Shown here piece by piece: positions 26,571 through 35,028 of a stretch of 64,000 nucleotides of DNA. Location: assembly GCA_017632345.1 (NCBI GenBank), contig JAGBRL010000059.1, forward strand, positions 62,001-126,000, given 5' to 3'. Within the stretch, counting starts at the first letter, position 1. Each line of letters starts with the position of its first letter. The DNA comes from Paludibacteraceae bacterium (lineage in GTDB: Bacteria > Bacteroidota > Bacteroidia > Bacteroidales > Paludibacteraceae). The notes below the pieces were generated by a model. It saw only the letters and a list, made by a program, of their open reading frames with translations. It was not told the origin of the DNA and did no database searches. A program made the position numbers and the translations under genes.

Positions 26571-27731
26571 TTATCTGTTTAGAAGGATTGCAGGCAGTTC
26601 ATTTGCAGAACCGTCTTCTTTCACGACCGGGAAGTCGCCTTTGTAGCACCAGTGCGTGTTTGAAATCTTGTGTTCGCGGAAGAGTCTTGCCATGTCTCTG
26701 TACCATCGTAGTCTTGCCTCCTCGTCTATGTGATAAGGGTAAACGCCGAACTCGCCGCAATTGATCTGGACGCCAAGAGAGTCCGCAAATTCCTTCAAAT
26801 GGTTGAAGTGTGGGACTAAAGAGTCTGCAACCGCATTGATGTTAAGTCCTCTTAATCTTTGTCGTTGCTCTTCAGTGTATTTCTCGTAGCAAGATGTGTC
26901 TTTGATAATCCATCCGGGGTAATCTATCTTGTCTGTGAAAAACTTAGTAAGAGGATGCCAAGGTGCTCGGTAATGGGTTACCAGGATCGGACCGTAGAAA
27001 TGGAAGCTTAGAATCACATTTTTCTCAGCTTGCGGAATACTCAAACTGTCTATCGTTCCAGGTGCGTTCCATCTGTTGGAGCCAATTACGAGGCAGCGGT
27101 TAGGCTCCTCCTTGCGAATGTTTTGAATAAACTCGCTAACAAGTTCGTTCCATTGCGCGCAAGTTGGAGCCGTTGGTTCGTTGAGGAATTCGTAAGCAAC
27201 AGAGTCTGTTGAATATTTCTTTAAATCCTTTTGCAGATCAGCCCAGATAGAAAATATTCTCTCTTGAGCAGTCCTGTCTTCAAAAAGCGAATTTGGCTTT
27301 TCGTTCTCATGGTTGAAGTGATGCGAACGTACAATGTGAAGGTCAACAATAACCCTAAGTTTGTTTTCGATAGACCAGTTTATCGCATTGTTAAGAAGAA
27401 CGAACGCGTCTTCGTTGCGTCTCATGTCATTATCATACATCTGCTCTTCGTCAATCGGTATTCGCACATGGTCAAAGCCCATTGCGGCAATAGAGTCGAA
27501 ATCTTTTTTCGTGATTAGCTCTTCACGCTCTTTTCCGCGCAGAGAAGACTGGGACAGCCAGTGGCTGACGTTCACGCCAGTTCCTATCCGGAAGCCATGT
27601 TGCTCTGCAGTTGCTAACAAAGAGTCGCAAGAATTAGACTCGTTCTGATTTGATGTCTGAGTTCCGCCGTATGCAGCAAGAACAGACGCAATCCCCAAAG
27701 CGAGGAGTGCCTTTTTAGGAAACATTTTCAT
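26571..27731 (-). CDS. Glycoside hydrolase family 5 (cellulase-like) enzyme, secreted
   Basis: 386 aa. The N-terminus (MKMFPKKALLALGIASVLAA) is a signal peptide. Catalytic (beta/alpha)8-barrel motifs: FDHVRIPID near 86-94, DLHIV with His132, YEFLNEPTAP (acid/base Glu185) and NCGEFGVY (nucleophile Glu327). The family cleaves beta-1,4-glucans, mannans or related chains. The signal peptide ends VLAAYGGT; nearly every lipoprotein of this type reads LAACGG, so the lipobox Cys appears replaced by Tyr21 (TAC versus TGC). The protein would therefore be released rather than lipid-anchored. Monocistronic, convergent with the polysaccharide locus. Confidence 0.9.
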   Translation of the reverse strand: MKMFPKKALLALGIASVLAAYGGTQTSNQNESNSCDSLLATAEQHGFRIGTGVNVSHWLSQSSLRGKEREELITKKDFDSIAAMGFDHVRIPIDEEQMYDNDMRRNEDAFVLLNNAINWSIENKLRVIVDLHIVRSHHFNHENEKPNSLFEDRTAQERIFSIWADLQKDLKKYSTDSVAYEFLNEPTAPTCAQWNELVSEFIQNIRKEEPNRCLVIGSNRWNAPGTIDSLSIPQAEKNVILSFHFYGPILVTHYRAPWHPLTKFFTDKIDYPGWIIKDTSCYEKYTEEQRQRLRGLNINAVADSLVPHFNHLKEFADSLGVQINCGEFGVYPYHIDEEARLRWYRDMARLFREHKISNTHWCYKGDFPVVKEDGSANELPAILLNR

Positions 27732-28086
27732 TGTGCTTTAAATTTTATTTGTTAATAAATAGCCTGCGAGAGGCATCGGTTTTGCAAGTATGTGATTTTT
27801 TTTGAAATAAGCAAGAATTGTGATAGGGAAAATGTTAGGAAGAAAAAAAAGGAGAAAAAAGAGGGAAGGATATGTCGATGTGCAAATATTCAGGCATGAA
27901 AAAATCTTGAGTGCAAAATATTTTAGAAGAAAATGATGCTTCAATTTGTAATATTTTTGTATTTTTGCGGACGTTGAGGTGGGTGAGTACGTGTCAATCT
28001 TGAGTTGATGTACAGAATGCAGTAAACCTCAAAAGCTAAATGTATAACGGAAGTTGATGTAACTTTCTTTAAATCAAGTTGTTCAG
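27732..28086. other. Intergenic region between divergent GH5 and lysS genes
   Basis: 355 nt with no convincing gene. The only open frame (68 codons, - strand) lacks any recognisable protein character. The right part holds the -7 motifs and untranslated leader of lysS described separately; the left part is AT-rich and presumably carries the GH5 promoter, for which I found no clear match. Confidence 0.6.
27952..27967 (+). promoter_or_regulatory. Candidate promoter -7 elements for lysS-gpsA-pgi
   Basis: Two back-to-back TAnnTTTG matches, TATTTTTG at 27952-27959 and 27960-27967. Neither has a good TTTG at the usual 19-nt distance, so this is weaker than the other promoters listed. If used, the transcript would have a leader of about 110 nt before lysS. 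Confidence 0.4.
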
Positions 28087-29814
28087 ATGAGTTTATTAGA
28101 ATTAAGCGAACAGGAGATTTTAAGACGCGAAAGTCTTAAGGAATTGCGCGCGATGGGGATAGAGCCATATCCTGCAGCGGAGTATGTTGTGTCTGATTAT
28201 TCTCAAAATATAAAAGAGGAGTTTTCTGACGATGCACCTAAAAAAGAGGTGACTGTAGCCGGACGTATCATGAGCAGACGTATCATGGGAAAGGCGTCAT
28301 TTATGGAGCTTCAGGACAGCAAAGGACGTGTGCAAGTTTACATATCTCGCGACGACCTTTGTCCGGGCGAGAACAAAGACATGTACAATGTCGTGTTCAA
28401 GAAACTTCTTGACATTGGTGACTTTGTGGGAATCAAAGGATATGTGTTCCGCACTCAGATGGGCGAAATCTCTGTTCACGCAGAGGAGATAACTGTGCTG
28501 AGCAAATCTTTGCGTCCGCTTCCTATCGTTAAGTATAAGGACGGTGTTGCGTACGACTCGTTCGACGACCCTGAACTTCGTTACCGTCAGCGTTACGTTG
28601 ACCTTGTGGTTAATGACGGCGTGAAGGACATCTTCATGAAGCGCTCCAAGGTTTACAAAACCTTGCGTTCTGTGCTTGACGAGGCTGGGTACACGGAGGT
28701 GGAAACTCCGACTTTGCAGCAAATCGCGGGAGGCGCGAGCGCTCGTCCGTTCATAACGCATCACAACACGCTGGATACAGACCTGTACCTCCGTATCGCA
28801 ACGGAACTGTATTTGAAGCGACTTATTGTTGGAGGTTTTGAAGGTGTGTATGAAATTGGCAAGAACTTCCGCAACGAAGGTATGGACAGAACTCATAATC
28901 CGGAGTTCACTTGTATGGAACTTTATGTTCAGTACAAGGATTACAACTGGATGATGGACTTTACCGAAAAGTTGCTCGAAAAGATATGTTTTGAAGTTAA
29001 CGGCAGCTATGAGACTAAGGTGGGCGACAATGTCATCAGTTTCAAAGCGCCATACAGAAGGCTTCCTATCCTTGACGCAATAAAGGAGAAGACAGGATAT
29101 GACCTTAGCGGCAAAAGCGAAGACGAAATTCGTGAAGTGTGCAAGGCTTTGAACATGGAGATTGACGACACTATGGGCAAGGGCAAGCTTATTGACGAAA
29201 TATTTGGCGAGTTCTGCGAAGGCACGTTTATTCAGCCTACGTTCATAACGGACTATCCTGTGGAGATGTCGCCGCTCACAAAAATGCACCGCAGCAAAGA
29301 GGGATTGACCGAACGCTTTGAGCTTATGGTGAACGGCAAGGAGCTTGCGAACGCATATTCGGAGCTTAACGATCCTATCGACCAGATGGAACGATTCAAA
29401 GAGCAGCTCAGGCTTTCTGAAAAGGGCGATGATGAGGCTATGTTCATAGACCACGATTTTGTGCGTTCTCTTGAGTATGGTATGCCTCCGACAGCTGGAA
29501 TCGGAATCGGTATAGACAGGCTTGTCATGCTCTTGACTGGGCAGACTACTATACAGGAGGTGCTTTTCTTCCCTCAGATGAAGCCGGAAAAGGTGCAGCC
29601 TAAAGATGCAGTTGCAAAATATACGGAAATAGGTGTTCCGGAAGAGTGGGTGGCTGTTATACAGAAGGCTGGCTTCTTGACTGTTGCAGCACTGAAGGAG
29701 GCAAATCCGAACAAGTTGCATCAGGATATTTGCGGATTGAACAAGAAGTTTAAGCTTGAACTTGCGAATCCTTCAAAAGAGGACGTTGCCGCATGGGTCG
29801 GCAATATCAAATAA
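28087..29814 (+). CDS. lysS: Lysyl-tRNA synthetase, class II
   Basis: Charges tRNA-Lys with lysine. 575 aa: N-terminal OB-fold anticodon-binding domain ([19 protein letters not shown], ~57-75), then the class II catalytic core with [11 protein letters not shown], motif 2 [15 protein letters not shown] (~262-276) and motif 3 [15 protein letters not shown] (~475-490). About 70 residues extend past the usual bacterial end (~505 aa), after [11 protein letters not shown]; this helical extension is common in Bacteroidetes LysS. First gene of the conserved lysS-gpsA-pgi group. Confidence 0.97.
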   Translation: MSLLELSEQEILRRESLKELRAMGIEPYPAAEYVVSDYSQNIKEEFSDDAPKKEVTVAGRIMSRRIMGKASFMELQDSKGRVQVYISRDDLCPGENKDMYNVVFKKLLDIGDFVGIKGYVFRTQMGEISVHAEEITVLSKSLRPLPIVKYKDGVAYDSFDDPELRYRQRYVDLVVNDGVKDIFMKRSKVYKTLRSVLDEAGYTEVETPTLQQIAGGASARPFITHHNTLDTDLYLRIATELYLKRLIVGGFEGVYEIGKNFRNEGMDRTHNPEFTCMELYVQYKDYNWMMDFTEKLLEKICFEVNGSYETKVGDNVISFKAPYRRLPILDAIKEKTGYDLSGKSEDEIREVCKALNMEIDDTMGKGKLIDEIFGEFCEGTFIQPTFITDYPVEMSPLTKMHRSKEGLTERFELMVNGKELANAYSELNDPIDQMERFKEQLRLSEKGDDEAMFIDHDFVRSLEYGMPPTAGIGIGIDRLVMLLTGQTTIQEVLFFPQMKPEKVQPKDAVAKYTEIGVPEEWVAVIQKAGFLTVAALKEANPNKLHQDICGLNKKFKLELANPSKEDVAAWVGNIK

Positions 29815-29836
29815 GGTTTAACGTTAAGTGTTGTTA

Positions 29837-30835
29837 ATGGATAAAGAACCTAAAATAGCGGTGATAGGCGGCGGCAGCTGGGCTACGGCAATCGCGAAGA
29901 TTTGTCTTGTGAACAAAAGCCGTAGCATAAACTGGTATATGCGTCGAGACAGTCAGATTGCAGAGTTTAAGGAGCTGGGGCATAACCCTTCTTATCTGAC
30001 GAGTGTGCAGTTTGATACAGACCGTATTTCGTTCACGTCGGATATAAATGAGGCGGTTTGCTCTTCTGATATTCTGATATTTGCCACGCCTTCGCCTTTC
30101 TTGAAGAGCCATCTTGAAAAGTTGTCGGCAGACATGTCTGAAAAGATTATTGTCTCTGCAATAAAAGGGATTGTGCCGGATGAGAATATGATTATAACGG
30201 AGTATTTTCATGAAAAGTATGGAGTGCCGTATGACAATCTGCTAGTGCTTGCAGGTCCGTGTCATGCGGAGGAGGCTGCTTTAGAAAGGCTCTCTTACCT
30301 TACATTCGGCTGTCAATCCAGAGAAAACGCCAGAATGGTGGCAAACTTGCTCTCGTGCAATTTCATCAAAACGTCGGTGATTGATGATGTCTTTGGCTTG
30401 GAGTACGCTTCTGTGCTGAAGAACGTCTACGCTATTGCTGCAGGAATTTGTCACGGGCTGAAGAACGGGGACAATTTTCAGGCTGTGCTTATCTCCAATG
30501 CAATTCTTGAGATGAACCGTTTTTTGAATACGGTGGACCAAAAGCAGAGGAACATCAATGAGTCCGGCTATCTTGGCGACTTGCTTGTAACCTCGTATTC
30601 TAAGTTCAGCCGTAACAGAACATTCGGCACGATGATAGGCAAGGGCTATTCGGTGAAAACAGCTCAGCTCGAGATGGAGATGATTGCGGAGGGGTATTAT
30701 GGCACAAAGTGCATAAAAGAGATAAACCAAAAGTATCATGTCACAATGCCTATCCTCGACGCTGTTTATAACATCCTTTATGGCCGGATTTCGCCGGCGA
30801 TAGAGATAAAGCTGCTGTCTGACAGTATGAGATAA
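29837..30835 (+). CDS. gpsA: Glycerol-3-phosphate dehydrogenase [NAD(P)+]
   Basis: 332 aa. Reduces dihydroxyacetone phosphate to sn-glycerol 3-phosphate for phospholipid synthesis. NAD(P)-binding loop IAVIGGGSWATAIAKI at the N-terminus, ATPSPFL, then SAIKGIVPDENMIITEY, LAGPCHAEE and the catalytic lysine in ASVLKNVYAIAAGI; TFGTMIGKGYSV and AEGYYGTKCIKEI follow. The family usually has GGGxWGTA, here GGGSWATA. I use ATG 29837; the frame opens at a GTG (29828) adding three residues. Lies 22 nt after lysS. Confidence 0.95.
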   Translation: MDKEPKIAVIGGGSWATAIAKICLVNKSRSINWYMRRDSQIAEFKELGHNPSYLTSVQFDTDRISFTSDINEAVCSSDILIFATPSPFLKSHLEKLSADMSEKIIVSAIKGIVPDENMIITEYFHEKYGVPYDNLLVLAGPCHAEEAALERLSYLTFGCQSRENARMVANLLSCNFIKTSVIDDVFGLEYASVLKNVYAIAAGICHGLKNGDNFQAVLISNAILEMNRFLNTVDQKQRNINESGYLGDLLVTSYSKFSRNRTFGTMIGKGYSVKTAQLEMEMIAEGYYGTKCIKEINQKYHVTMPILDAVYNILYGRISPAIEIKLLSDSMR

Positions 30836-30866
30836 TTGATTTCGAAGAATTATAAAATATTGATAA

Positions 30867-32207
30867 ATGGAAAATATTAAATTGAACATTGACAAATCTC
30901 TTTCTTTCATTTCAAAGGAACAGGTTTATGGTTATGAAGCTAAGGTTAAAGAGTGCCAGGCTATGCTTCACAAGGGAACAGGTCTTGGCAATGACTTTTT
31001 GGGCTGGTTGAACTTGCCGTCTTCTATAACAGATGCGTTCTTGAACGAAATTATGGAGGTGGCTAACGATTTGCGCAGCCGTTGCGAAGTTGTTGTGGTT
31101 GCAGGTATCGGAGGCTCTTATCTTGGCGCGCGTTCTGTTATCGACGCTTTGTCTAACTCTTTCGCATGGTTGCAGGAAAGCAAAAACCCTGTGATGGTGT
31201 ATGCGGGTAACAATATCGGAGAAGATTATCTTGCTGAATTGTCTGAATATTTGAAGGGCAAGAAGTTCGGTATCATCAATATATCTAAGTCAGGTACAAC
31301 TACAGAAACTGCTTTGGCGTTCCGTATCCTTAAAACTCAGCTTGAAGAGCAGGTTGGCAAGGCTGAAGCTCAGAAGCTTATCGTTGCTGTGACTGACGCG
31401 GCTAAGGGCGCGCTTCGCACGCTTGCTACTCAGGAAGGTTACAGAACTTTCGTTATTCCTGACAATGTTGGCGGACGTTTCTCTGTTCTTACTCCGGTAG
31501 GTCTGCTTCCGATTGCAGTTGCTGGTTTCGACATCAAGCAGCTTGTAGCAGGAGCGCAGAAGATGGAAGAGCTTTGCGGCGAAAATGTGCCGTTTGCAGA
31601 AAACCCTGCCGCTATTTACGCAGCTACTCGTAACGAGTTGTATTCAAATGGCAAGAAGATTGAAATCCTTGTTAACTATCACCCTAAATTGCACTATATT
31701 GGAGAATGGTGGAAGCAGCTTTACGGAGAATCTGAAGGTAAGGACTTGAAGGGTATTTTCCCTGCAGCTGTTGACTATTCTACAGACCTTCACTCTATGG
31801 GTCAGTGGGTTCAGGAAGGCGAACGCACTATCTTCGAAACTGTTATCTCTATCAAGAACCCTAACAAGAAGGTTGTTGTTCCTACAGACGCAGACAACCT
31901 TGACGGTTTGAACTTCTTGGCGGGCAAGAGAGTTGACGAGGTTAACAAGATGGCTGAGCTTGGTGTGGTTATCGCTCACGTTGACGGTCAGGTGCCTAAC
32001 ATGCAGATTGAAATGCCTCAGCTGAACGAATATTACATCGGTCAGTTGTTCTATTTCTTCGAAAAGGCTTGCGGTATCAGCGGTTACTTGCTTGGTGTGA
32101 ATCCGTTCAACCAGCCAGGTGTTGAAGCGTACAAGAAGAATATGTTCGCTTTGCTTGACAAGCCAGGCTACGAAAAAGAGAGCGAAGCTATCAAGGCGAG
32201 ATTGTAA
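30867..32207 (+). CDS. pgi: Glucose-6-phosphate isomerase
   Basis: 446 aa, the short bacterial form. Interconverts glucose 6-phosphate and fructose 6-phosphate. Motifs: [16 protein letters not shown], the sugar-phosphate site [33 protein letters not shown], and the C-terminal [20 protein letters not shown] with the catalytic Lys region. Strong codon bias compared with neighbours suggests high expression. Follows gpsA by 31 nt and ends at a strong terminator. Confidence 0.97.
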   Translation: MENIKLNIDKSLSFISKEQVYGYEAKVKECQAMLHKGTGLGNDFLGWLNLPSSITDAFLNEIMEVANDLRSRCEVVVVAGIGGSYLGARSVIDALSNSFAWLQESKNPVMVYAGNNIGEDYLAELSEYLKGKKFGIINISKSGTTTETALAFRILKTQLEEQVGKAEAQKLIVAVTDAAKGALRTLATQEGYRTFVIPDNVGGRFSVLTPVGLLPIAVAGFDIKQLVAGAQKMEELCGENVPFAENPAAIYAATRNELYSNGKKIEILVNYHPKLHYIGEWWKQLYGESEGKDLKGIFPAAVDYSTDLHSMGQWVQEGERTIFETVISIKNPNKKVVVPTDADNLDGLNFLAGKRVDEVNKMAELGVVIAHVDGQVPNMQIEMPQLNEYYIGQLFYFFEKACGISGYLLGVNPFNQPGVEAYKKNMFALLDKPGYEKESEAIKARL

Positions 32208-32236
32208 TAGACTGTCTTTTGCGGCAGACAAATTAG

Positions 32237-32270
32237 GGCACATTCGGAAGAGTGTGCCTTTTTGTTTTTT
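32237..32270 (+). terminator. Intrinsic terminator after pgi
   Basis: Perfect 9-bp stem (one G-T pair) with a GGAA tetraloop at 32237-32258, followed by TTTTTGTTTTTT. Ends the lysS-gpsA-pgi transcript. Confidence 0.9.
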
Positions 32271-32417
32271 GACAAATAAAATTACGAGAAATTTATGCGT
32301 TTTTGCAGATTGCCTGAAATAAGAATTGTTCTGTTTTTGGGGATTTTATTTTGAGTTGTAGATTCAGTAAGAAAGAGGCCGTAAGGATTTGTGTGTTCTA
32401 TAACATGTAGCGTTTTG

Positions 32418-32448
32418 TTGCAGAGAATGTTTTTTGTGGTTATTTTTG
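32418..32448 (+). promoter_or_regulatory. Bacteroidetes-type promoter for the GH5/T9SS cellulase
   Basis: TTG at 32418-32420, 20-nt spacer, TATTTTTG at 32441-32448. The predicted start of transcription lies ~35 nt before the chosen ATG at 32490, which also supports that start over the longer open frame from 32391. Confidence 0.5.
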
Positions 32449-32489
32449 CGATGTTTAAAGTAAATGTTTCTATACAAAATTACAGAATT

Positions 32490-34331
32490 ATGAGAAGGTT
32501 TTTATTTTCGGTGTTATTGTTCTTAGGGGCAATATCTGCGTTCGCTCAGTATCCGGCAGGTTCGCCGGTTGCGCTGAACGGCAAGTTAAAAGTATCTGGC
32601 ACACAGATGGTTAATAAGTGCGGTAAACCTATTCAGCTTCGCGGTATGAGCACGCATGGACCGCAGTGGTTTTCAAATTGCTATTGTTCTGAGTCTTTGG
32701 ACGTGATGGTGAACGACTGGGGCATCTCTTTGTTCAGGCTTGCTATGTATGTTTCGCGTCAGGAGAACGGTTTTGTCACGAACAAAGATCATTGGCGCAA
32801 TTGGATTGACCAGTATGTGGACATGTGTGGCGAAAGGGGAATCTACTGTTTGATAGACTGGCATGTGTTAAATCCAGGTAATCCAAATAATGACATAGAT
32901 GCATCTAAAGAGTTTTGGGATTATATGTCTAAGAAGCATGGAGCAAAAGACCATGTGCTGTTCGAAATATGCAACGAGCCGAACGGCGTGGATTGGTCTG
33001 TCGTAAAGTCGTATGCGGAAACGATTATTCCTATCATCAGAAAAAATGACCCTAACACGATTATCATTGTAGGTACGCCAACTTGGAGTCAGGATGTTGA
33101 CAAAGCGTCGCAAAATAAACTTTCCGGCGATAATATAATGTACACTTTGCATTTTTATGCGGGGTCGCACAAGGAGTATCTGAGGCAAAAGGCTCAGACT
33201 GCGCTTAACAATGGTATTGCTCTGTTCGTGACTGAGTTCGGCACAAGCCATGCGAGCGGCGACAAGGATTATAGTCCGGAAGAGACTAAGACGTGGATAA
33301 AGTGGCTGAATGAACGCAAAATCAGCTGGGTTTGCTGGAGTTATGCGGACAAGAACGAGGTTTCCTCTTCGCTTATATCGGGCTCTTGCAGGGATAGAAA
33401 GTGGAATAACACTTCTGAGTCTGGCACTTTAATAAAGAATTTGCTGAAGGAAGATCTTATTAAGTTTGAGGCTTGCGACGGATCTTCTGATGCAGGTCAG
33501 GGTGATGGAGGTCAGAATGATAACAATCAAAACGAAGATGACGGTAATGACGACAATAATCAGTCTGGCGATGGCTCGAATGATAATAACCAAGGGAATG
33601 TGGATGATGACGAAGAAGTGTCTGGTAATATTAGTTACCCTAAGCTTGCGGACCTTGTGGCTTCTGGCAATGTTTATCGAATTGTAAATAAAAAAAGCGG
33701 CAAGGTGATAACTACAGAAGGGGATCTGCTGGTTCAGAAGCCGAGGGATGAAAAAGACTCAAGACAGTTGTTCAAGGCTGTGGCGGACGGCGATTTTGTA
33801 TTGTTCAGCAGTGCGGAGCAGGAAAATATGACAAATAAGTATAATCCGAACGACAATGCGGAGATTTTGCTTCAGGCTCCAAGCTCGTACGATGACCCGA
33901 GCGAGAAATGGTCGGTGACTAAGGTTGCTGAAAATGTATGGTTCCGTATTCAGAACAAAAGCACGAACAACACCACATCTTGTATAGAAGCTAATGAAGA
34001 GTCGGGCGACAAAGTGCGTCAGGCTTCATGGAAGAGCGACGACGCGCAAATGTGGGGCTTTGAACTTGTTGACGCTAAAGACGGTGGCACTTACAGTGAA
34101 CTTTATGAAAATGACGAATGGACTATAATTCCCACTTTGGTGGACGATAAGTTTATTGTTGTAGGGGACGGCTTTGATGAGGTTTCCATTGTGTCTGTGT
34201 CGGGTGTGGTGCAGAAAGAGTTCGTGGTTTCTAGTTCTTACGACATGGCAGGTTTGCCAAGCGGAATGTATTTTATTTATTTAAAGAGTTCAGGGGCTGT
34301 TGTTAAGCGCTTCTCGGTTTTGAAAAAATAA
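32490..34331 (+). CDS. GH5 cellulase with acidic linker, beta-trefoil-like domain and T9SS sorting domain
   Basis: 613 aa from ATG 32490; the frame is open to 32391 but this ATG gives a clean signal peptide (cut after AFA, residue 19). Residues ~25-325 are a GH5 barrel: LRGMSTHGPQWF, LIDWHVLNPG, FEICNEPNG (acid/base Glu163) and LFVTEFGTS (nucleophile Glu249). The layout resembles secreted endoglucanases of subfamily GH5_2. Residues ~330-380 are a linker made almost only of Asp, Asn, Gln, Gly and Glu. Residues ~385-535 look like a ricin-type beta-trefoil carbohydrate-binding domain. The last ~70 residues (VSIVSVSGVVQKEF..., GLPSGMYFIYLKSSG, RFSVLKK) are a type A T9SS C-terminal domain, so the enzyme is exported through T9SS. 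Confidence 0.9.
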   Translation: MRRFLFSVLLFLGAISAFAQYPAGSPVALNGKLKVSGTQMVNKCGKPIQLRGMSTHGPQWFSNCYCSESLDVMVNDWGISLFRLAMYVSRQENGFVTNKDHWRNWIDQYVDMCGERGIYCLIDWHVLNPGNPNNDIDASKEFWDYMSKKHGAKDHVLFEICNEPNGVDWSVVKSYAETIIPIIRKNDPNTIIIVGTPTWSQDVDKASQNKLSGDNIMYTLHFYAGSHKEYLRQKAQTALNNGIALFVTEFGTSHASGDKDYSPEETKTWIKWLNERKISWVCWSYADKNEVSSSLISGSCRDRKWNNTSESGTLIKNLLKEDLIKFEACDGSSDAGQGDGGQNDNNQNEDDGNDDNNQSGDGSNDNNQGNVDDDEEVSGNISYPKLADLVASGNVYRIVNKKSGKVITTEGDLLVQKPRDEKDSRQLFKAVADGDFVLFSSAEQENMTNKYNPNDNAEILLQAPSSYDDPSEKWSVTKVAENVWFRIQNKSTNNTTSCIEANEESGDKVRQASWKSDDAQMWGFELVDAKDGGTYSELYENDEWTIIPTLVDDKFIVVGDGFDEVSIVSVSGVVQKEFVVSSSYDMAGLPSGMYFIYLKSSGAVVKRFSVLKK

Positions 34332-34357
34332 TTTGCAGAATTGCCAAAAAGTGATGC

Positions 34358-34383
34358 GGGACGAGGCTTGCGAGTTTCGTCCC
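34358..34383. terminator. Hairpin after the GH5/T9SS gene (candidate terminator)
   Basis: 11-bp stem (two G-T pairs) with a TGCG loop, 26 nt after the stop codon. No T-run follows on the + strand, so it may be a terminator of the weak kind or a 3'-end stabiliser. Confidence 0.45.
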
Positions 34384-34415
34384 CATATAAAAAACAAAAT
34401 AATTTTGCAGAAAAA

Positions 34416-34446
34416 TGTGATTTTATAAAAAAAACACATATATTTG
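34416..34446 (+). promoter_or_regulatory. Promoter of ssrA
   Basis: TGTG at 34416-34419, 19-nt spacer, TATATTTG at 34439-34446. Transcription would begin about 27 nt upstream of the mature tmRNA 5' end, allowing RNase P processing. Another -7 match (TAATTTTG) lies at 34400-34407. Confidence 0.55.
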
Positions 34447-34479
34447 CAGTCCAATACACTATTTGTTCAAAATCAAGTC

Positions 34480-34872
34480 GGGGCTGACTGGATTTGACAG
34501 CGGGCAGAAGTGGTATGTAAGCATGCAGTGCACTGGTGGCCAGCACTTTAATCTTGGAGACCAAAAATTTAACTGGCGAAGAAAATTACGCTCTTGCTGC
34601 TTAATCGAATCATAGTAGATTAGCTTAATCCCGGCACAAGGTGCTGGGACGAGACTTCTCCCGGATGCTACGCCCTGAAGCGGTCCGATACGGAGGAGCA
34701 GGAAAATCGGGGATAGTCAACATAGGCCTTGATGTGTTGATGAAGTTTTAAAGGATAAGGTTGCGGTTGGTGGCTTCGGTCTTGCTGCAGCACGAAAATT
34801 TAGGCGAAGATAAGCATGTAGAAAGCATATTAGTTCCTCGTTTGGACGAGGGTTCGATTCCCTCCAGCTCCA
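34480..34872 (+). ncRNA. ssrA: Transfer-messenger RNA (tmRNA)
   Basis: One-piece tmRNA of ~393 nt that rescues stalled ribosomes and tags their products. The 5' end GGGGCTG pairs with 3' CAGCTCC (34865-34871) in the acceptor stem, including the conserved third-position G-U pair. The T arm reads GAGGG-TTCGATT-CCCTC. The tag frame runs 34575-34604: GGC GAA GAA AAT TAC GCT CTT GCT GCT TAA, i.e. GEENYALAA, matching the G-E-x-N-Y-A-L-A-A pattern of Bacteroidetes. After the discriminator A the genome reads CAGG, so the full CCA is not encoded and must be completed enzymatically. Confidence 0.96.
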
Positions 34873-34875
34873 CAG

Positions 34876-34901
34876 GCGCGCTTTTTTGGTGCGCTTTTTT
34901 T
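34876..34901 (+). terminator. Intrinsic terminator of ssrA
   Basis: GCGCGC (34876-34881) pairs with GTGCGC (34889-34894) around a loop of six T and one G, followed by seven T. Directly after the tmRNA 3' end. Confidence 0.8.
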
Positions 34902-34951
34902 GTATGTGATACCGTCTTTGGTTAATTTTTCTTAAAACAAGGCTCTGTTTA

Positions 34952-34981
34952 TTGAAAAATAGTTCTAATTGTTTAATTTTG
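34952..34981 (+). promoter_or_regulatory. Bacteroidetes-type promoter of the TPR gene
   Basis: TTG at 34952-34954, 19-nt spacer, TAATTTTG at 34974-34981. Predicted leader of ~40 nt before the ATG at 35029. The open frame extends upstream through this promoter, which supports the downstream start. Confidence 0.6.
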
Positions 34982-35028
34982 AACTCAGATTCCTAATTAG
35001 TGATTTTTTTTATAAAAGCAGACTTTTA

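Noticed and set aside
27738..27944. 68-codon - strand open frame in the GH5-lysS gap
   Set aside because: Low-complexity hydrophobic translation of AT-rich DNA without a recognisable family; probably chance.
28297..29721. 474-codon open frame on the - strand
   Set aside because: Lies entirely opposite lysS, whose protein is unmistakable. The antisense frame has no known motif and is rich in His/Arg/Val, as expected for a shadow of biased codons.
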